Assembly (NCBI RefSeq): GCF_016735675.1
Contig: NZ_JAERSG010000008.1
Span: forward strand, 104,760 to 168,759
Direction: 5' to 3'
Length of the DNA: 64,000 bases
DNA from: Nocardioides baculatus
GTDB lineage: Bacteria > Actinomycetota > Actinomycetes > Propionibacteriales > Nocardioidaceae
Shown here: positions 16,107 to 23,925 of the stretch, piece by piece
Layout: each line of letters begins with the position of its first letter
Position numbering within the stretch: position 1 is the first letter of the stretch
Made by a program: the position numbers and the translations under genes
Notes under the pieces: generated by a model
What the model was told of the DNA's origin: nothing
The model's database searches: none
The model's input: the letters and a program-made list of their open reading frames with translations, nothing else

Positions 16107-16112
16107 GATACT
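16107..16112 (+). promoter_or_regulatory. -10 box, leaderless promoter of the gene at 16119
   Basis: GATACT, 6 nt before the ATG. The 91-bp gap with divergent carbamate kinase also has to hold that operon's promoter. Confidence 0.45.
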
Positions 16113-16118
16113 GGGCCG

Positions 16119-16607
16119 ATGGGCGTGCGCAACTACCTCGTCGAAGGCGTCTCCTGTGCGGGCAAGACGACGGTGGCCACCGAGCTCGAGCGCCGGGGAC
16201 ACCACGTCGTGCACGGGGACCGGGTGCTGGCATACCAGGGCGACCCCATCACCGGCGAGCCGCTGCCCGGCCACGTCCACGAGCACCACGTGTGGGACGT
16301 GGCCGAGGTGCGGCGGATCGTCGCCGACCACGGCACCCCGGCGACGTACTTCTGCGGCGGGTCCCGCAACTTCGCCCGCTTCATCGACCTCTTCGACGAG
16401 GTCTTCGTGCTCGAGCTGGACGAGGCGACCCTGGTCGAGCGGCTCGCGGCCCGGCCGGCGGACGAGTGGGGCGGCGACCCGGAGGAGACGGCGCTGGTGC
16501 TGCGGCTCCACAGGTCCCGCGAGGACATCCCCGCCGACGCCGTCCCGATCGACTCGACGCGGCCACTGGCCGAGGTCGTCGACGAGATCGAGCGGCTCTC
16601 CCGCTAG
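16119..16607 (+). CDS. small P-loop kinase-like protein
   Basis: A 162-residue P-loop NTPase with Walker A GVSCAGKTT near the N-terminus and a kinase-like fold (HVVHGDRVLAYQGD, LFDEVFVLELDEATLVERL, then R-rich lid and VPIDSTRPLAEVVDEI). It resembles adenylate/shikimate-kinase-like proteins of the AAA_18 group; its substrate is unknown. The last 4 nt overlap the convergent SDR gene. A second small P-loop kinase with a similar layout lies at 56497-57021. Confidence 0.75.
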   Translation: MGVRNYLVEGVSCAGKTTVATELERRGHHVVHGDRVLAYQGDPITGEPLPGHVHEHHVWDVAEVRRIVADHGTPATYFCGGSRNFARFIDLFDEVFVLELDEATLVERLAARPADEWGGDPEETALVLRLHRSREDIPADAVPIDSTRPLAEVVDEIERLSR

Positions 16608-17332
16608 CGGCCGCCCGCGACCCGCAGCGTCGTGCCGGTGACGTAGGACGCCTCGTCGGACAGCAGCCAGGCGACGGCGTTCGCCACCTCGTCCGGCAAC
16701 CCCGCGCGACCCAGCGGGACGAGCGGTCCGACCCGCTCAACGCGGCCCGGCTCGCCCGCGTCCGCGTGGATGGTGGTCTCGATGATGCCCGGCGCCACAC
16801 CCACCACCCGGACGCCGTCGCCCGCCACCTCCTGCGCGAGGCCGAGGGTGAGCGCGTCGACACCGGCCTTGGCGGCGGCGTACTGGACGTACTCCCCCGG
16901 CGAGCCGATGGTCGCGGCGCCGGAGCTGATGTTGACGAGCACCCCGCCACCGCCACCGTGCGAACGGCCGAGGGCACGGACGGCCGCGCGCGCGACCAGC
17001 AGCGCCGAGGTGAGGTTGAGGTCCACCGTCGCGCGTACGACGTCGGGTGGGGTGTCGGCGAGCGGGCCGACGTGCAGCGTCGCGCCGGCGTTGTTGACCA
17101 CACCGGTCAGGTCGCCGGCCTCGGCGAACAAGGAGTCGATCCCGGCGTCGGTGGTGAGGTCGCCACGCACCGTCGTGCACGAGACGCCGAGCTCGCGGCA
17201 CGCCGACGCCGTCCGGTCCGCGGCCGACTCGTCGCGGGCGTGGCCGAGCACGAGGTCGTGCCCGTCGGCGGCGAGCCGCCGGGCGACCGCAGCGCCGATG
17301 CCGCGGGTGCCGCCGGTGACCAGGGTGCGCAT
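16604..17332 (-). CDS. SDR family oxidoreductase
   Basis: A 242-residue classical short-chain dehydrogenase. It has the cofactor motif TGGTRGIG at residues 6-13, VNNAG, a serine in NISSG and the catalytic YAAAK, ending with the family's typical YVTGTTLRVAGG. NAD(P) preference and substrate are not evident. It is the last gene of the minus-strand run SPFH / RCK_C / SLC13 / SDR, 14 nt after the SLC13 stop, so co-transcription is likely though a functional link is not shown. Confidence 0.88.
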   Translation of the reverse strand: MRTLVTGGTRGIGAAVARRLAADGHDLVLGHARDESAADRTASACRELGVSCTTVRGDLTTDAGIDSLFAEAGDLTGVVNNAGATLHVGPLADTPPDVVRATVDLNLTSALLVARAAVRALGRSHGGGGGVLVNISSGAATIGSPGEYVQYAAAKAGVDALTLGLAQEVAGDGVRVVGVAPGIIETTIHADAGEPGRVERVGPLVPLGRAGLPDEVANAVAWLLSDEASYVTGTTLRVAGGR

Positions 17333-17346
17333 GGGAGGTGTCTACC

Positions 17347-18639
17347 TCACCCGAGGGCGAAGTAGCGGAGGTAGACCCAGCCCCACGCGACGACCAGCGT
17401 CATCACGGTCACCTGCACGCCGTACTTCGTGAAGCCCCAGAAGCTGATCGGCTCCCCCGCCTTCGCCGCGATCCCGAGCACCACGACGTTGGCGCCGGCG
17501 GCGACCGCGGTGGCGTTGCCGCCGAGGTCGGCGCCGAAGACGAAGGCCCACCACAGCGGGCTGTCGGCGCCGCTCGCACCCGTCGTGGCGACCATCTCCT
17601 CGACCACCGGGACGGTCGCGGTCGTGTAGGGGATGTTGTCGACGAACGCGCCGATGATGCCCGAGCCGAACAGCAGCGCCGTCGCACCGAGCAGCTCACG
17701 GTCCCCCATCGCCCCGGCCGCCCACGCGCTGATCGCCCCGATGACGCCGACCTGCACGAGTGCGCCGACGAGCACGAAGAGGGCCATGAAGAACGCAAGG
17801 GTGTCCCACTCGACCTCCTCGAGGAACTCCTCGGGCTCGGTGCGGGAGACGAGCACGGTCGCGCCGGCGCCCATCATCGCGACCACGGACGGGTCGAGGT
17901 GGAGCACGGTGTGGAGGCTGAAGGCGATCATCACCAGGACCAGCACGACGAGCGAGCGACGGAGCATCCGGACGTTGGTGATCGCGTCCGCCGGGCGGAG
18001 GTCGTCGAGCCCGTGCACGTTGCCCATCCGCGTGAGGTCCTTGCGGAACAACCACCGGGCCATCACCACGAAGAGCACCAGCAGGATGACGGTCAGCGGC
18101 AGCGAGTGGACGAGGAAGTCGGTGAAGCTCAGCCCTGCCCGGCTGCCGATGATGATGTTGGGCGGGTCGCCGATCAGCGTCGACATCCCGCCGATGTTGG
18201 AGGCGAGGATGAGGGAGATGAGGTACGGCGCCGAGGGCAGGTCGAGCCGCCGGCAGACCGACAGCGTGACCGGTGCGACGAGCAGCACGCAGGTGACGTT
18301 GTCGAGGATCGGCGCGACCGCGGCGCCGACGAGGACGAGCAGGACCAGCAGCTTGTAGGGGTGCCCGCCGGACTTCTTGGCCGCCCAGAGCGCGAGGAAC
18401 TCGAAGAGGCCGGTCTGCTTGAGGACGCCGACGATGATCATCATCCCGAAGAGCAGGAAGATGACGTTCCAGTCGACGCCGGTGTGCTCCTCGAAGAAGG
18501 CGGTCTCGGCGTCGACGAGCCCGATGACGACCATGCCGGCGACACCGCCGAGCGCGGCGGCGACGCGGTGGACGCGCTCGGTCGCGATCAGGGCATAGGC
18601 GACGATGAAGACCGCCAGCGCGGCGGAGGTCAGGATCAC
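17347..18639 (-). CDS. SLC13/ArsB-NhaD superfamily (ion transporter) permease
   Basis: A 430-residue integral membrane protein with about 11-12 hydrophobic segments. The family hairpin motifs are seen twice: APILDNVTCVLLVAP followed by ASNIGGMSTLIGDPPNIIIG, and later GAFVDNIPYTTATVPVV with FGADLGGNATAVAAGANVV. These match the ArsB/CitMHS/NhaD-type ion transporter superfamily; the ion or anion carried is unknown. It starts with GTG at 18639 and overlaps by 4 nt the upstream RCK_C protein, so the two are coupled and may form one regulated transporter. Confidence 0.88.
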   Translation of the reverse strand: MILTSAALAVFIVAYALIATERVHRVAAALGGVAGMVVIGLVDAETAFFEEHTGVDWNVIFLLFGMMIIVGVLKQTGLFEFLALWAAKKSGGHPYKLLVLLVLVGAAVAPILDNVTCVLLVAPVTLSVCRRLDLPSAPYLISLILASNIGGMSTLIGDPPNIIIGSRAGLSFTDFLVHSLPLTVILLVLFVVMARWLFRKDLTRMGNVHGLDDLRPADAITNVRMLRRSLVVLVLVMIAFSLHTVLHLDPSVVAMMGAGATVLVSRTEPEEFLEEVEWDTLAFFMALFVLVGALVQVGVIGAISAWAAGAMGDRELLGATALLFGSGIIGAFVDNIPYTTATVPVVEEMVATTGASGADSPLWWAFVFGADLGGNATAVAAGANVVVLGIAAKAGEPISFWGFTKYGVQVTVMTLVVAWGWVYLRYFALG

Positions 18640-19064
18640 GCGGCCCAGCCCGCCAGCCGGCCGTAGCGACTGACCGACCGCAGCCGGTCCTCGACCTCGG
18701 TGACCTGTCCGAGGGCGGCGACGACGAGCACCTGGTCACCGGTCCGCAGCACGCTGCGGTCCTGCGGCACGATCACGTCCGTGCCGCGGGCGACGAGGGC
18801 CACCGACGACCCGGACGGCAGCCGGAGCTCGCCGACCTCGACGCCGGACAGGCGCGACGCCGGCTCGACCTCGAAGCGCAGCAGCACGGCGTCGAGGCGG
18901 TCGAGGGTGGCGAAGCCGATCGACACCTTGTGCACGAAGCTGCCCTTCTCCTGCCAGCGCGGCTGCCGGCCGCGGCCGATCGCGAGGCCGATCGCGAACC
19001 CGATGGCCGACGCGATCAGCGCGACCGAGACGGCGACCTCGAGGACGTACGGCGTCTCCCTCAC
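18636..19064 (-). CDS. single-span membrane protein with TrkA-C (RCK_C) domain
   Basis: 142 residues: one N-terminal transmembrane helix (LEVAVSVALIASAIGFAIGL), a basic linker, and a C-terminal RCK_C domain (GVEVGELRLPSGSSVALVAR, IVPQDRSVLRTGDQVLVVAA). RCK_C domains sense small ligands and gate K+ channels or transporters. It sits between an SPFH protein and the SLC13 permease with overlapping starts and stops, so the sensor domain for the permease seems to be encoded as a separate membrane-bound subunit. Start GTG 19064. Confidence 0.8.
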   Translation of the reverse strand: MRETPYVLEVAVSVALIASAIGFAIGLAIGRGRQPRWQEKGSFVHKVSIGFATLDRLDAVLLRFEVEPASRLSGVEVGELRLPSGSSVALVARGTDVIVPQDRSVLRTGDQVLVVAALGQVTEVEDRLRSVSRYGRLAGWAA

Positions 19065-19597
19065 GTCAGCCTCGCCTCGACCTCGGTGACGGCCAGGGCG
19101 GCCACCTCCGTGCCGTCGGGCAGCCGGCGACCGACCTCGGACGGCCACCGCGACTCCAGGGCAGCGAGGTCGTCGACGAGCGAGCACACCTCGACCTGCG
19201 CGACCGCGGCGCCCACCGCCTCCTCCGCGACGCGTACGACGGTCGCGGTCGGGACGTGCTCGACGCCCGGCTCGACCCGCTGCACCTCCAGCGTCAGGTC
19301 GGCCATCGCGACCACGTCGACGCCGTCGGCAGTGCGGGACCGGATCACCAGCGGCACGACGTGCGGCCCCGCGGTGACGGTCGCGAAGGTCTGGAGGAAG
19401 GGCACCCGCGCGATGAACCCCTCGCGTCGCGCGCGGACCACCCGGCCGTGCCGGACGACCACCACGAGCTCGCCGGGACCTGCCCGACGTACGCAGGCGA
19501 AGGTCGCGAACAGCAGCCCCGGCCCGACGATCACCAGCCAGACGACCCAGGCCGTGCCGGTCGGGTCGACGACGGTGTTCTCGTCCGGCGGGGGCAT
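19061..19597 (-). CDS. SPFH (band 7)-domain membrane protein
   Basis: 178 residues with one N-terminal transmembrane helix (AWVVWLVIVGPGLLFATFAC) and a short SPFH/band 7-like domain (GPGELVVVVRHGRVV, GPHVVPLVIRSRTADGVDV, EEAVGAAVAQ). Such proteins form membrane scaffolds. It is the first gene of the SPFH / RCK_C / SLC13 operon and divergent from a histidine kinase, with an ATGGGGT-N4-ACCCCAT inverted repeat in between. It is shorter than typical flotillins, lacking a coiled-coil C-terminus. Confidence 0.7.
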   Translation of the reverse strand: MPPPDENTVVDPTGTAWVVWLVIVGPGLLFATFACVRRAGPGELVVVVRHGRVVRARREGFIARVPFLQTFATVTAGPHVVPLVIRSRTADGVDVVAMADLTLEVQRVEPGVEHVPTATVVRVAEEAVGAAVAQVEVCSLVDDLAALESRWPSEVGRRLPDGTEVAALAVTEVEARLT

Positions 19598-19631
19598 GCG
19601 CCCAGTCTTCGGCGGGCCCCGGCCGCGACCC

Positions 19632-19649
19632 ATGGGGTCCGCACCCCAT
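19632..19649. promoter_or_regulatory. candidate operator between SPFH operon and two-component system
   Basis: A perfect 7-bp inverted repeat ATGGGGT-CCGC-ACCCCAT sits in the 85-bp divergent region. It could be the binding site of the downstream response regulator; this is inference. Confidence 0.35.
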
Positions 19650-19682
19650 CTGGTCCGCCGGGTCGCGATGAGAGGCTGGGGC

Positions 19683-20633
19683 ATGCGCCTGCACCTCCCG
19701 CTCTTCTGGACGATCTGCCTGATCAACGGCGTCGTCCTCGTGCTCGGTGCGGTCGTGCTGGTGCTCTCCCCCGCCAGCGTCTCGTCCGACGCCGTGCGCT
19801 CGGAGGTCGTGGTGGTCGCGCTCGGGCTCGTCGCGATCCTGCTGCTCAACGCCCTCCTGATCCGGTGGGCACTCGCCCCCCTCACCCGGCTCATCGCGCG
19901 CGTCGGCGACATCGACCGGCTCGAGCCGACCCACCTGCCGGAGGAGGGCTCCGGGCCGGTCCTCGGGGTCGCGCAGGGCGTCAACGCGCTCCTGGCGCGG
20001 CTCGCCGAGGAGCGGCGGGCCGGCGACGCTCGGGCGCTCGCCGCCCAGGAGTCGGAGCGCCACCGGATCGCGCAGGAGCTGCACGACGAGGTCGGCCAGA
20101 GCCTGACCGTCGTGCTGCTCGGCCTCAAGCAGGTCGAGAGCCAGGCGCCCGCCTCGCTCGTCCCGGAGCTCGCCGCCGTGCGGGAGAGTGCCCGCACCGG
20201 CCTCGACGACGTACGCCGGGTGGCGCGGCGGCTGCGCCCCGGCGTGCTCGAGGACCTCGGTCTGACGAGCGCGCTCGCCGCGCTGGCCACGGACTTCGCC
20301 GACCACAGCGCGGCAGCCGTACGGAGGTCGTTCGCTCCGGGCCTGCCCACGCTCACCCCGGAGGTCGAGGTGGTCGTCTACCGCGTCGCGCAGGAGGCGC
20401 TCACCAACGCTGCCCGCCACGCCGACGCCCGCTCGGTCGAGCTGTCACTGCGCCGCCACGGCGAGTCCGTCGTGCTGGAGGTGACCGACGACGGCCGCGG
20501 GTTCGAGGGGCTCGAGGAGGGGTCGGGACTCATGGGGATGCGCGAGCGGGCCGCGCTCGTGCGCGCCGAGCTGTCGGTGATCAGCCAGCCGCGTCGAGGC
20601 ACGACGGTGCGGCTGCGGGTGCCGGTCCCGTGA
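19683..20633 (+). CDS. sensor histidine kinase (NarL/LiaS-type, HisKA_3)
   Basis: 316 residues: two transmembrane helices at the N-terminus with only a short outside loop (about residues 5-60), a HAMP-like linker, the HisKA_3 dimerisation/phosphoacceptor box (ERHRIAQELHDEVGQSLTVV, His in LHDE), and an HATPase_c domain (N-box EALTNAARHA, G-box TDDGRGFEG, GLMGMRERA). The short sensor loop suggests it senses within or near the membrane. ATG 19683 is chosen (AGAGG 7 nt upstream); ATG 19668 is an alternative. It overlaps the response regulator by 4 nt. Confidence 0.92.
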   Translation: MRLHLPLFWTICLINGVVLVLGAVVLVLSPASVSSDAVRSEVVVVALGLVAILLLNALLIRWALAPLTRLIARVGDIDRLEPTHLPEEGSGPVLGVAQGVNALLARLAEERRAGDARALAAQESERHRIAQELHDEVGQSLTVVLLGLKQVESQAPASLVPELAAVRESARTGLDDVRRVARRLRPGVLEDLGLTSALAALATDFADHSAAAVRRSFAPGLPTLTPEVEVVVYRVAQEALTNAARHADARSVELSLRRHGESVVLEVTDDGRGFEGLEEGSGLMGMRERAALVRAELSVISQPRRGTTVRLRVPVP

Positions 20634-21274
20634 TCCGCATCCTGCTGGCCGACGACCACACGCTCGTCCGTCGCGGCGTACGCCTGATCCTCGAGCAGGA
20701 GCCGGACCTGTCCGTCGTGGCGGAGGCCGCCGACGGGCTCGAGGCCGTCGAGCGCGTCCGCGACACCGAGGTCGACCTGGTCGTCCTGGACATCGCGATG
20801 CCCCGGATGACCGGCCTGCAGGCGGCCGCCGAGATCGCCCGACGCCGTACGCCGCCCCGGATCCTGATGCTGTCGATGCACGACAACGAGCAGTACTTCT
20901 TTGGCGCGCTCAAGGCCGGCGCGAGCGGCTACGTCCTCAAGTCCGTCGCCGACGAGGACCTCGTCGGCGCGTGCCGCGCGGCGATGCGCGGGGAGACGTT
21001 CCTCTACCCCGGTGCCGAGAGCACGCTCGTGCGCGACTACCTCGACCGGCTGCGCCGCGGCGAGCGGGTGCCCGCGTCCGTGCTGACCGCGCGCGAGGAC
21101 CAGGTCATCAAGCTGATCGCCGAGGGACGCTCGTCGCGCGAGATCGCCCAGGACCTCCACATCGCGCTGAAGACCGTCGAGGGCCACCGCGCCAACATCC
21201 TCGGCAAGCTCGGCATGCGCGACCGCGTCGAGCTGACCCGGTACGCCATCCGGGCGGGGCTGATCGAGCCGTGA
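20630..21274 (+). CDS. LuxR/NarL-family response regulator
   Basis: 214 residues: receiver domain with acidic pocket (ADDH), phosphoacceptor D54 (VVLDIAMPRM) and conserved K in GYVLKSV, then a LuxR-type HTH (LTAREDQVIKLIAEGRSSRE, IALKTVEGHRANILGKLGM). It starts at GTG 20630 inside the kinase stop (GTGA). Its targets are likely its own operon or the divergent SPFH operon; that is inference from location. Confidence 0.93.
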   Translation: MIRILLADDHTLVRRGVRLILEQEPDLSVVAEAADGLEAVERVRDTEVDLVVLDIAMPRMTGLQAAAEIARRRTPPRILMLSMHDNEQYFFGALKAGASGYVLKSVADEDLVGACRAAMRGETFLYPGAESTLVRDYLDRLRRGERVPASVLTAREDQVIKLIAEGRSSREIAQDLHIALKTVEGHRANILGKLGMRDRVELTRYAIRAGLIEP

Positions 21275-21277
21275 GCC

Positions 21278-22231
21278 TCAGCCGGCGGGCGTCAGCGCCG
21301 ACGACACGGTGACGACGCCCGCGCCGTACTCCTCGTCGGCCCAGGCCTGGATCGACCCGTCGTCGAGGACGACGGTGAGCTCGAGGGTGTTGCTCGTGCT
21401 GCCCGCGCCGCTGGTGAGGAAGCCCGGGAGGTCGAGGAGGTCGCGCTGGACCTGCCGCAGGCGGGCGGCGCTGTTGGCCACGCGGGCCACGCACAGGGCA
21501 CCTCCCCAGACCTCGCGCAGCGCGGCCTCAGCGCGCGCGGGGTCGTCGGTCACGGTGACCACGAGCACCATCAGGTCGGGGTCCTCGAGCCGCCGCAGGA
21601 CGTCCTCGCCCGAGTCGCCGTCGACGTACGCGCGCCACGCCGGGTTGGGCGAGCGGTCCGTCCAGGTCAGCACCTCGTCGGGCAGCTCGTCGGCGACCCG
21701 CCGTGCGGCCGAGAGGGCGGCGACCGAGGTCGTGGCCGGGTCGAGCGCCTGCCACCCGCCGTCCGGCTCCGCGCACGGAGCCGCGAACAGCTCGGACAGG
21801 TCCTCGGCGGGGAGGTCGCCGGGCTCGGAGGCGCGCACGTCGCCCGGTGTGAACGACGTGCCGTCCCAGGCGCCGGTCATCGTGTACTCGCCCCACTGCA
21901 CACCGGCGACCGACTCGTGGTCGGGGTGGGCGTCCCACTCCCAGCCCGCCACCGACGGTCCGGAGCACTGCGGCGGGAGCGACTGCGCCACGCCACCGAG
22001 GCAGAGCTCGGGTCCGTCCCCGTCGTCGAGCACGGTGCCGACGGCGCGCACCGGCCCGCTCGCGGGCAGCATGGCGGTCGGCGAGGCCGCGGGCGAGGGC
22101 GGTGGCGGTGGCGGTGCAGCGGGGTCCTCACGCACCGGCGCCGTCCGGTCACCGCAGCCCGCCAGCACCGCCACCAGCACCGGCGCGAGCACGCTCGCCT
22201 GCATCAGCCCCTGTCGCCGCCCCCGTCCCAT
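21278..22231 (-). CDS. predicted lipoprotein, unknown function
   Basis: About 317 residues. The N-terminus has a basic stretch (MGRGRRQ), a hydrophobic core and a lipobox VLAGCG, then a proline-rich linker (PPPPPPSPAAS). The mature part has paired cysteines and no catalytic motif I recognise. The lipobox predicts a protein anchored on the outer face of the membrane. It converges with the response regulator (3 nt apart). Starts ATG 22243 and 22231 are possible; I chose 22231 because it gives a normal-length signal peptide. Confidence 0.65.
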   Translation of the reverse strand: MGRGRRQGLMQASVLAPVLVAVLAGCGDRTAPVREDPAAPPPPPPSPAASPTAMLPASGPVRAVGTVLDDGDGPELCLGGVAQSLPPQCSGPSVAGWEWDAHPDHESVAGVQWGEYTMTGAWDGTSFTPGDVRASEPGDLPAEDLSELFAAPCAEPDGGWQALDPATTSVAALSAARRVADELPDEVLTWTDRSPNPAWRAYVDGDSGEDVLRRLEDPDLMVLVVTVTDDPARAEAALREVWGGALCVARVANSAARLRQVQRDLLDLPGFLTSGAGSTSNTLELTVVLDDGSIQAWADEEYGAGVVTVSSALTPAG

Positions 22232-22296
22232 GGCTCGGAGCATCGCGGCGGGCGACGGTCCCGCGCAACGGTCGATGCGCGATAGTGACGCGCCGC

Positions 22297-23139
22297 TCAG
22301 CCTCCGACCGTGTGGCGCTCGAGCCGCCGGCCGTTCGCGCGTGCGCTCGCGCGGCACTCGACCACGGTCAGCACCTTGGTCGGGCTCATCCAGCCCTGCG
22401 ACGGCTTGTGCAGCACCCAGCCACCGCCGAGGGTGACCGCGGCGTGCTGGACGAGGCCGTCCGGCGAGCGCCAGACGAGCACGGTGCCGGGCCCGTCGTC
22501 ACGCCCGCCGGGACGGGTGGCTGCCGCGAGCCACTCCTCGAAGGGCTCGCGCAGCATCCAGACCTCGTCCGCGCCCGGGACCCCGGCCGCGGCCATGACC
22601 GCGCCGAAGCAGTTCGGGCCGCTCGCCGCGGGAAAGGTGCCGGCGATCCGGCGTGCGCCGGGCATCAGGTCGCCCGCACCTGCCCAGACCTGGTCGGGCA
22701 CCTCCTCGTGGCGGCTCGCGCGCCGGCCCTCCTCGACGTACGCCGTGAGCACCTCGCGCTCGTGCCCCGCGAGCAGCGAGGGCCACCACACGAACCGATG
22801 CCCGTCCGCCTGCTCCCGGGCGCGCGGCACCAGGTGCTCCCACGCCCGGACACTCGGGACCACCTCGCGCTCGTGCACGACCTGCTCGCGCACCAGCCGG
22901 GCGCGGAGCACCCGCGGCAGCGCCAGCAACTGCTCCTCGTCGAGCCAGAGGTGCCGCAACCCCTCCGGCGGGCCGTAGAGGCAGAAGGTGTCGCGGACCT
23001 CGTCGGTCAGCTCCTCCTCTCGCCCGCCGACCGCCGCGGCGAGCGCGTCGTCGGCCAGGAACGGCTGCGCCTCCGGCGCGAACCACCGCGACCACCTCGC
23101 GACCAGGTCGGGGCTGACGTCGATGCCGAGGACTCGCAC
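22297..23139 (-). CDS. hypothetical protein with NlpC/P60-like C-terminal segment
   Basis: 280 residues. The N-terminal 150 residues are charged and unfamiliar. Residues about 175-265 (SGPNCFGAVMAAAG, then GTVLVWRSPDGLVQHAAVTL, GWVLHKPSQGWMSP) follow the order of an NlpC/P60 or related papain-like cysteine peptidase: Cys at the start of a helix, His on a strand, then a third polar site. No signal peptide is seen, so it would act in the cytoplasm or is not a wall hydrolase. The GTG at 23139 is preceded by TAGGGT at 6 nt (leaderless). Confidence 0.5.
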   Translation of the reverse strand: MRVLGIDVSPDLVARWSRWFAPEAQPFLADDALAAAVGGREEELTDEVRDTFCLYGPPEGLRHLWLDEEQLLALPRVLRARLVREQVVHEREVVPSVRAWEHLVPRAREQADGHRFVWWPSLLAGHEREVLTAYVEEGRRASRHEEVPDQVWAGAGDLMPGARRIAGTFPAASGPNCFGAVMAAAGVPGADEVWMLREPFEEWLAAATRPGGRDDGPGTVLVWRSPDGLVQHAAVTLGGGWVLHKPSQGWMSPTKVLTVVECRASARANGRRLERHTVGG

Positions 23140-23145
23140 GCCGGG

Positions 23146-23151
23146 ACCCTA
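23146..23151 (-). promoter_or_regulatory. -10 box, leaderless promoter of the gene ending at 22297
   Basis: TAGGGT on the minus strand, 6 nt before the GTG start at 23139. Confidence 0.5.
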
Positions 23152-23257
23152 GCGGCCCGGGGTGGCTCCCCCGCCGCCACCTCGATCAGGGGGAGGATCT
23201 CCGTGACATGTCAGGAGTGATCTTCCCCGCTGTCGCATCACTGTCGCCCCACTGCCG

Positions 23258-23923
23258 TCAGGACGCGGGCCGCGCGAGCAGGGCCTCCAAGACCCTCGTC
23301 CCGACCGGCAGCCCGTGGTCGTCGTAGTAGGCGAACATCGCCGACAGCCACGGATGGGTCCCCGGGTCCGGCACCTGCCGCGGCTCGACGCCCGCCTCGG
23401 CCGCCAGCTCGCGGACCATCGCGACGCGGGAGGCGAGCTCGTACGTCGCCCCGACGTGGCCGTCCTCGCCCAGCACGATCGCGGCGACCCGGCCGAGGTC
23501 GGCGAGGTCGAGGAAGCCGAACGGCACGTCGAGGGAGTACGGCACCTCCAGGGGTCCGGTGAGGTCGAGGTTCTGCAGGTAGGCGCCGGGCTGGAGGATC
23601 GTCCAGTCGAGCCCGCTGCGCCGGACGAGGTCCTCGCTCACCGCCTTGCCGAGGTGGTGCGGCATCGCGGGGACGTAGGGCGAGGCGACGGAGTGGTAGA
23701 CCACCCGCCCGACGCCCGCGTCGGTCAGCGCGCGCAGCACCTCGGCGACGTACGCCGGTTCGTCGGGGTGGAGGTTGGGTGCGATGACGTACGCCGCCCC
23801 GCACCCGTCGAGCGCCCGGGCGAGGTCCGGCCACTCGGCCCGTCCCAGCGGCACCGCGTCGTCGAGGGCGGCGCAGACCGCGCGACCGGTCTTGCCGTGC
23901 CCACCCAGGACCGCGACCCGCAC
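23258..23923 (-). CDS. NmrA/NAD(P)-binding atypical SDR protein
   Basis: 221 residues with an N-terminal Rossmann nucleotide motif (VAVLGGHGKTGRAV), VVYHSVASPY and a downstream LDWTILQPGAYLQNL, typical of NmrA-like and atypical SDR proteins that may bind NAD(P) as reductases or regulators. The start, GTG 23923, is 2 nt after the hyuB stop, so it is the third gene of the hyuA-hyuB operon. Its role in ring breakdown is unknown; a redox sensor or a reductase of a pathway intermediate are both possible. Confidence 0.75.
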   Translation of the reverse strand: MRVAVLGGHGKTGRAVCAALDDAVPLGRAEWPDLARALDGCGAAYVIAPNLHPDEPAYVAEVLRALTDAGVGRVVYHSVASPYVPAMPHHLGKAVSEDLVRRSGLDWTILQPGAYLQNLDLTGPLEVPYSLDVPFGFLDLADLGRVAAIVLGEDGHVGATYELASRVAMVRELAAEAGVEPRQVPDPGTHPWLSAMFAYYDDHGLPVGTRVLEALLARPAS

Positions 23924-23925
23924 GA

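Noticed and set aside
13217..16108. 963-aa plus-strand frame over adnA, the amidohydrolase and carbamate kinase
   Set aside because: It is antisense to three real genes and has the low-complexity makeup of a shadow.
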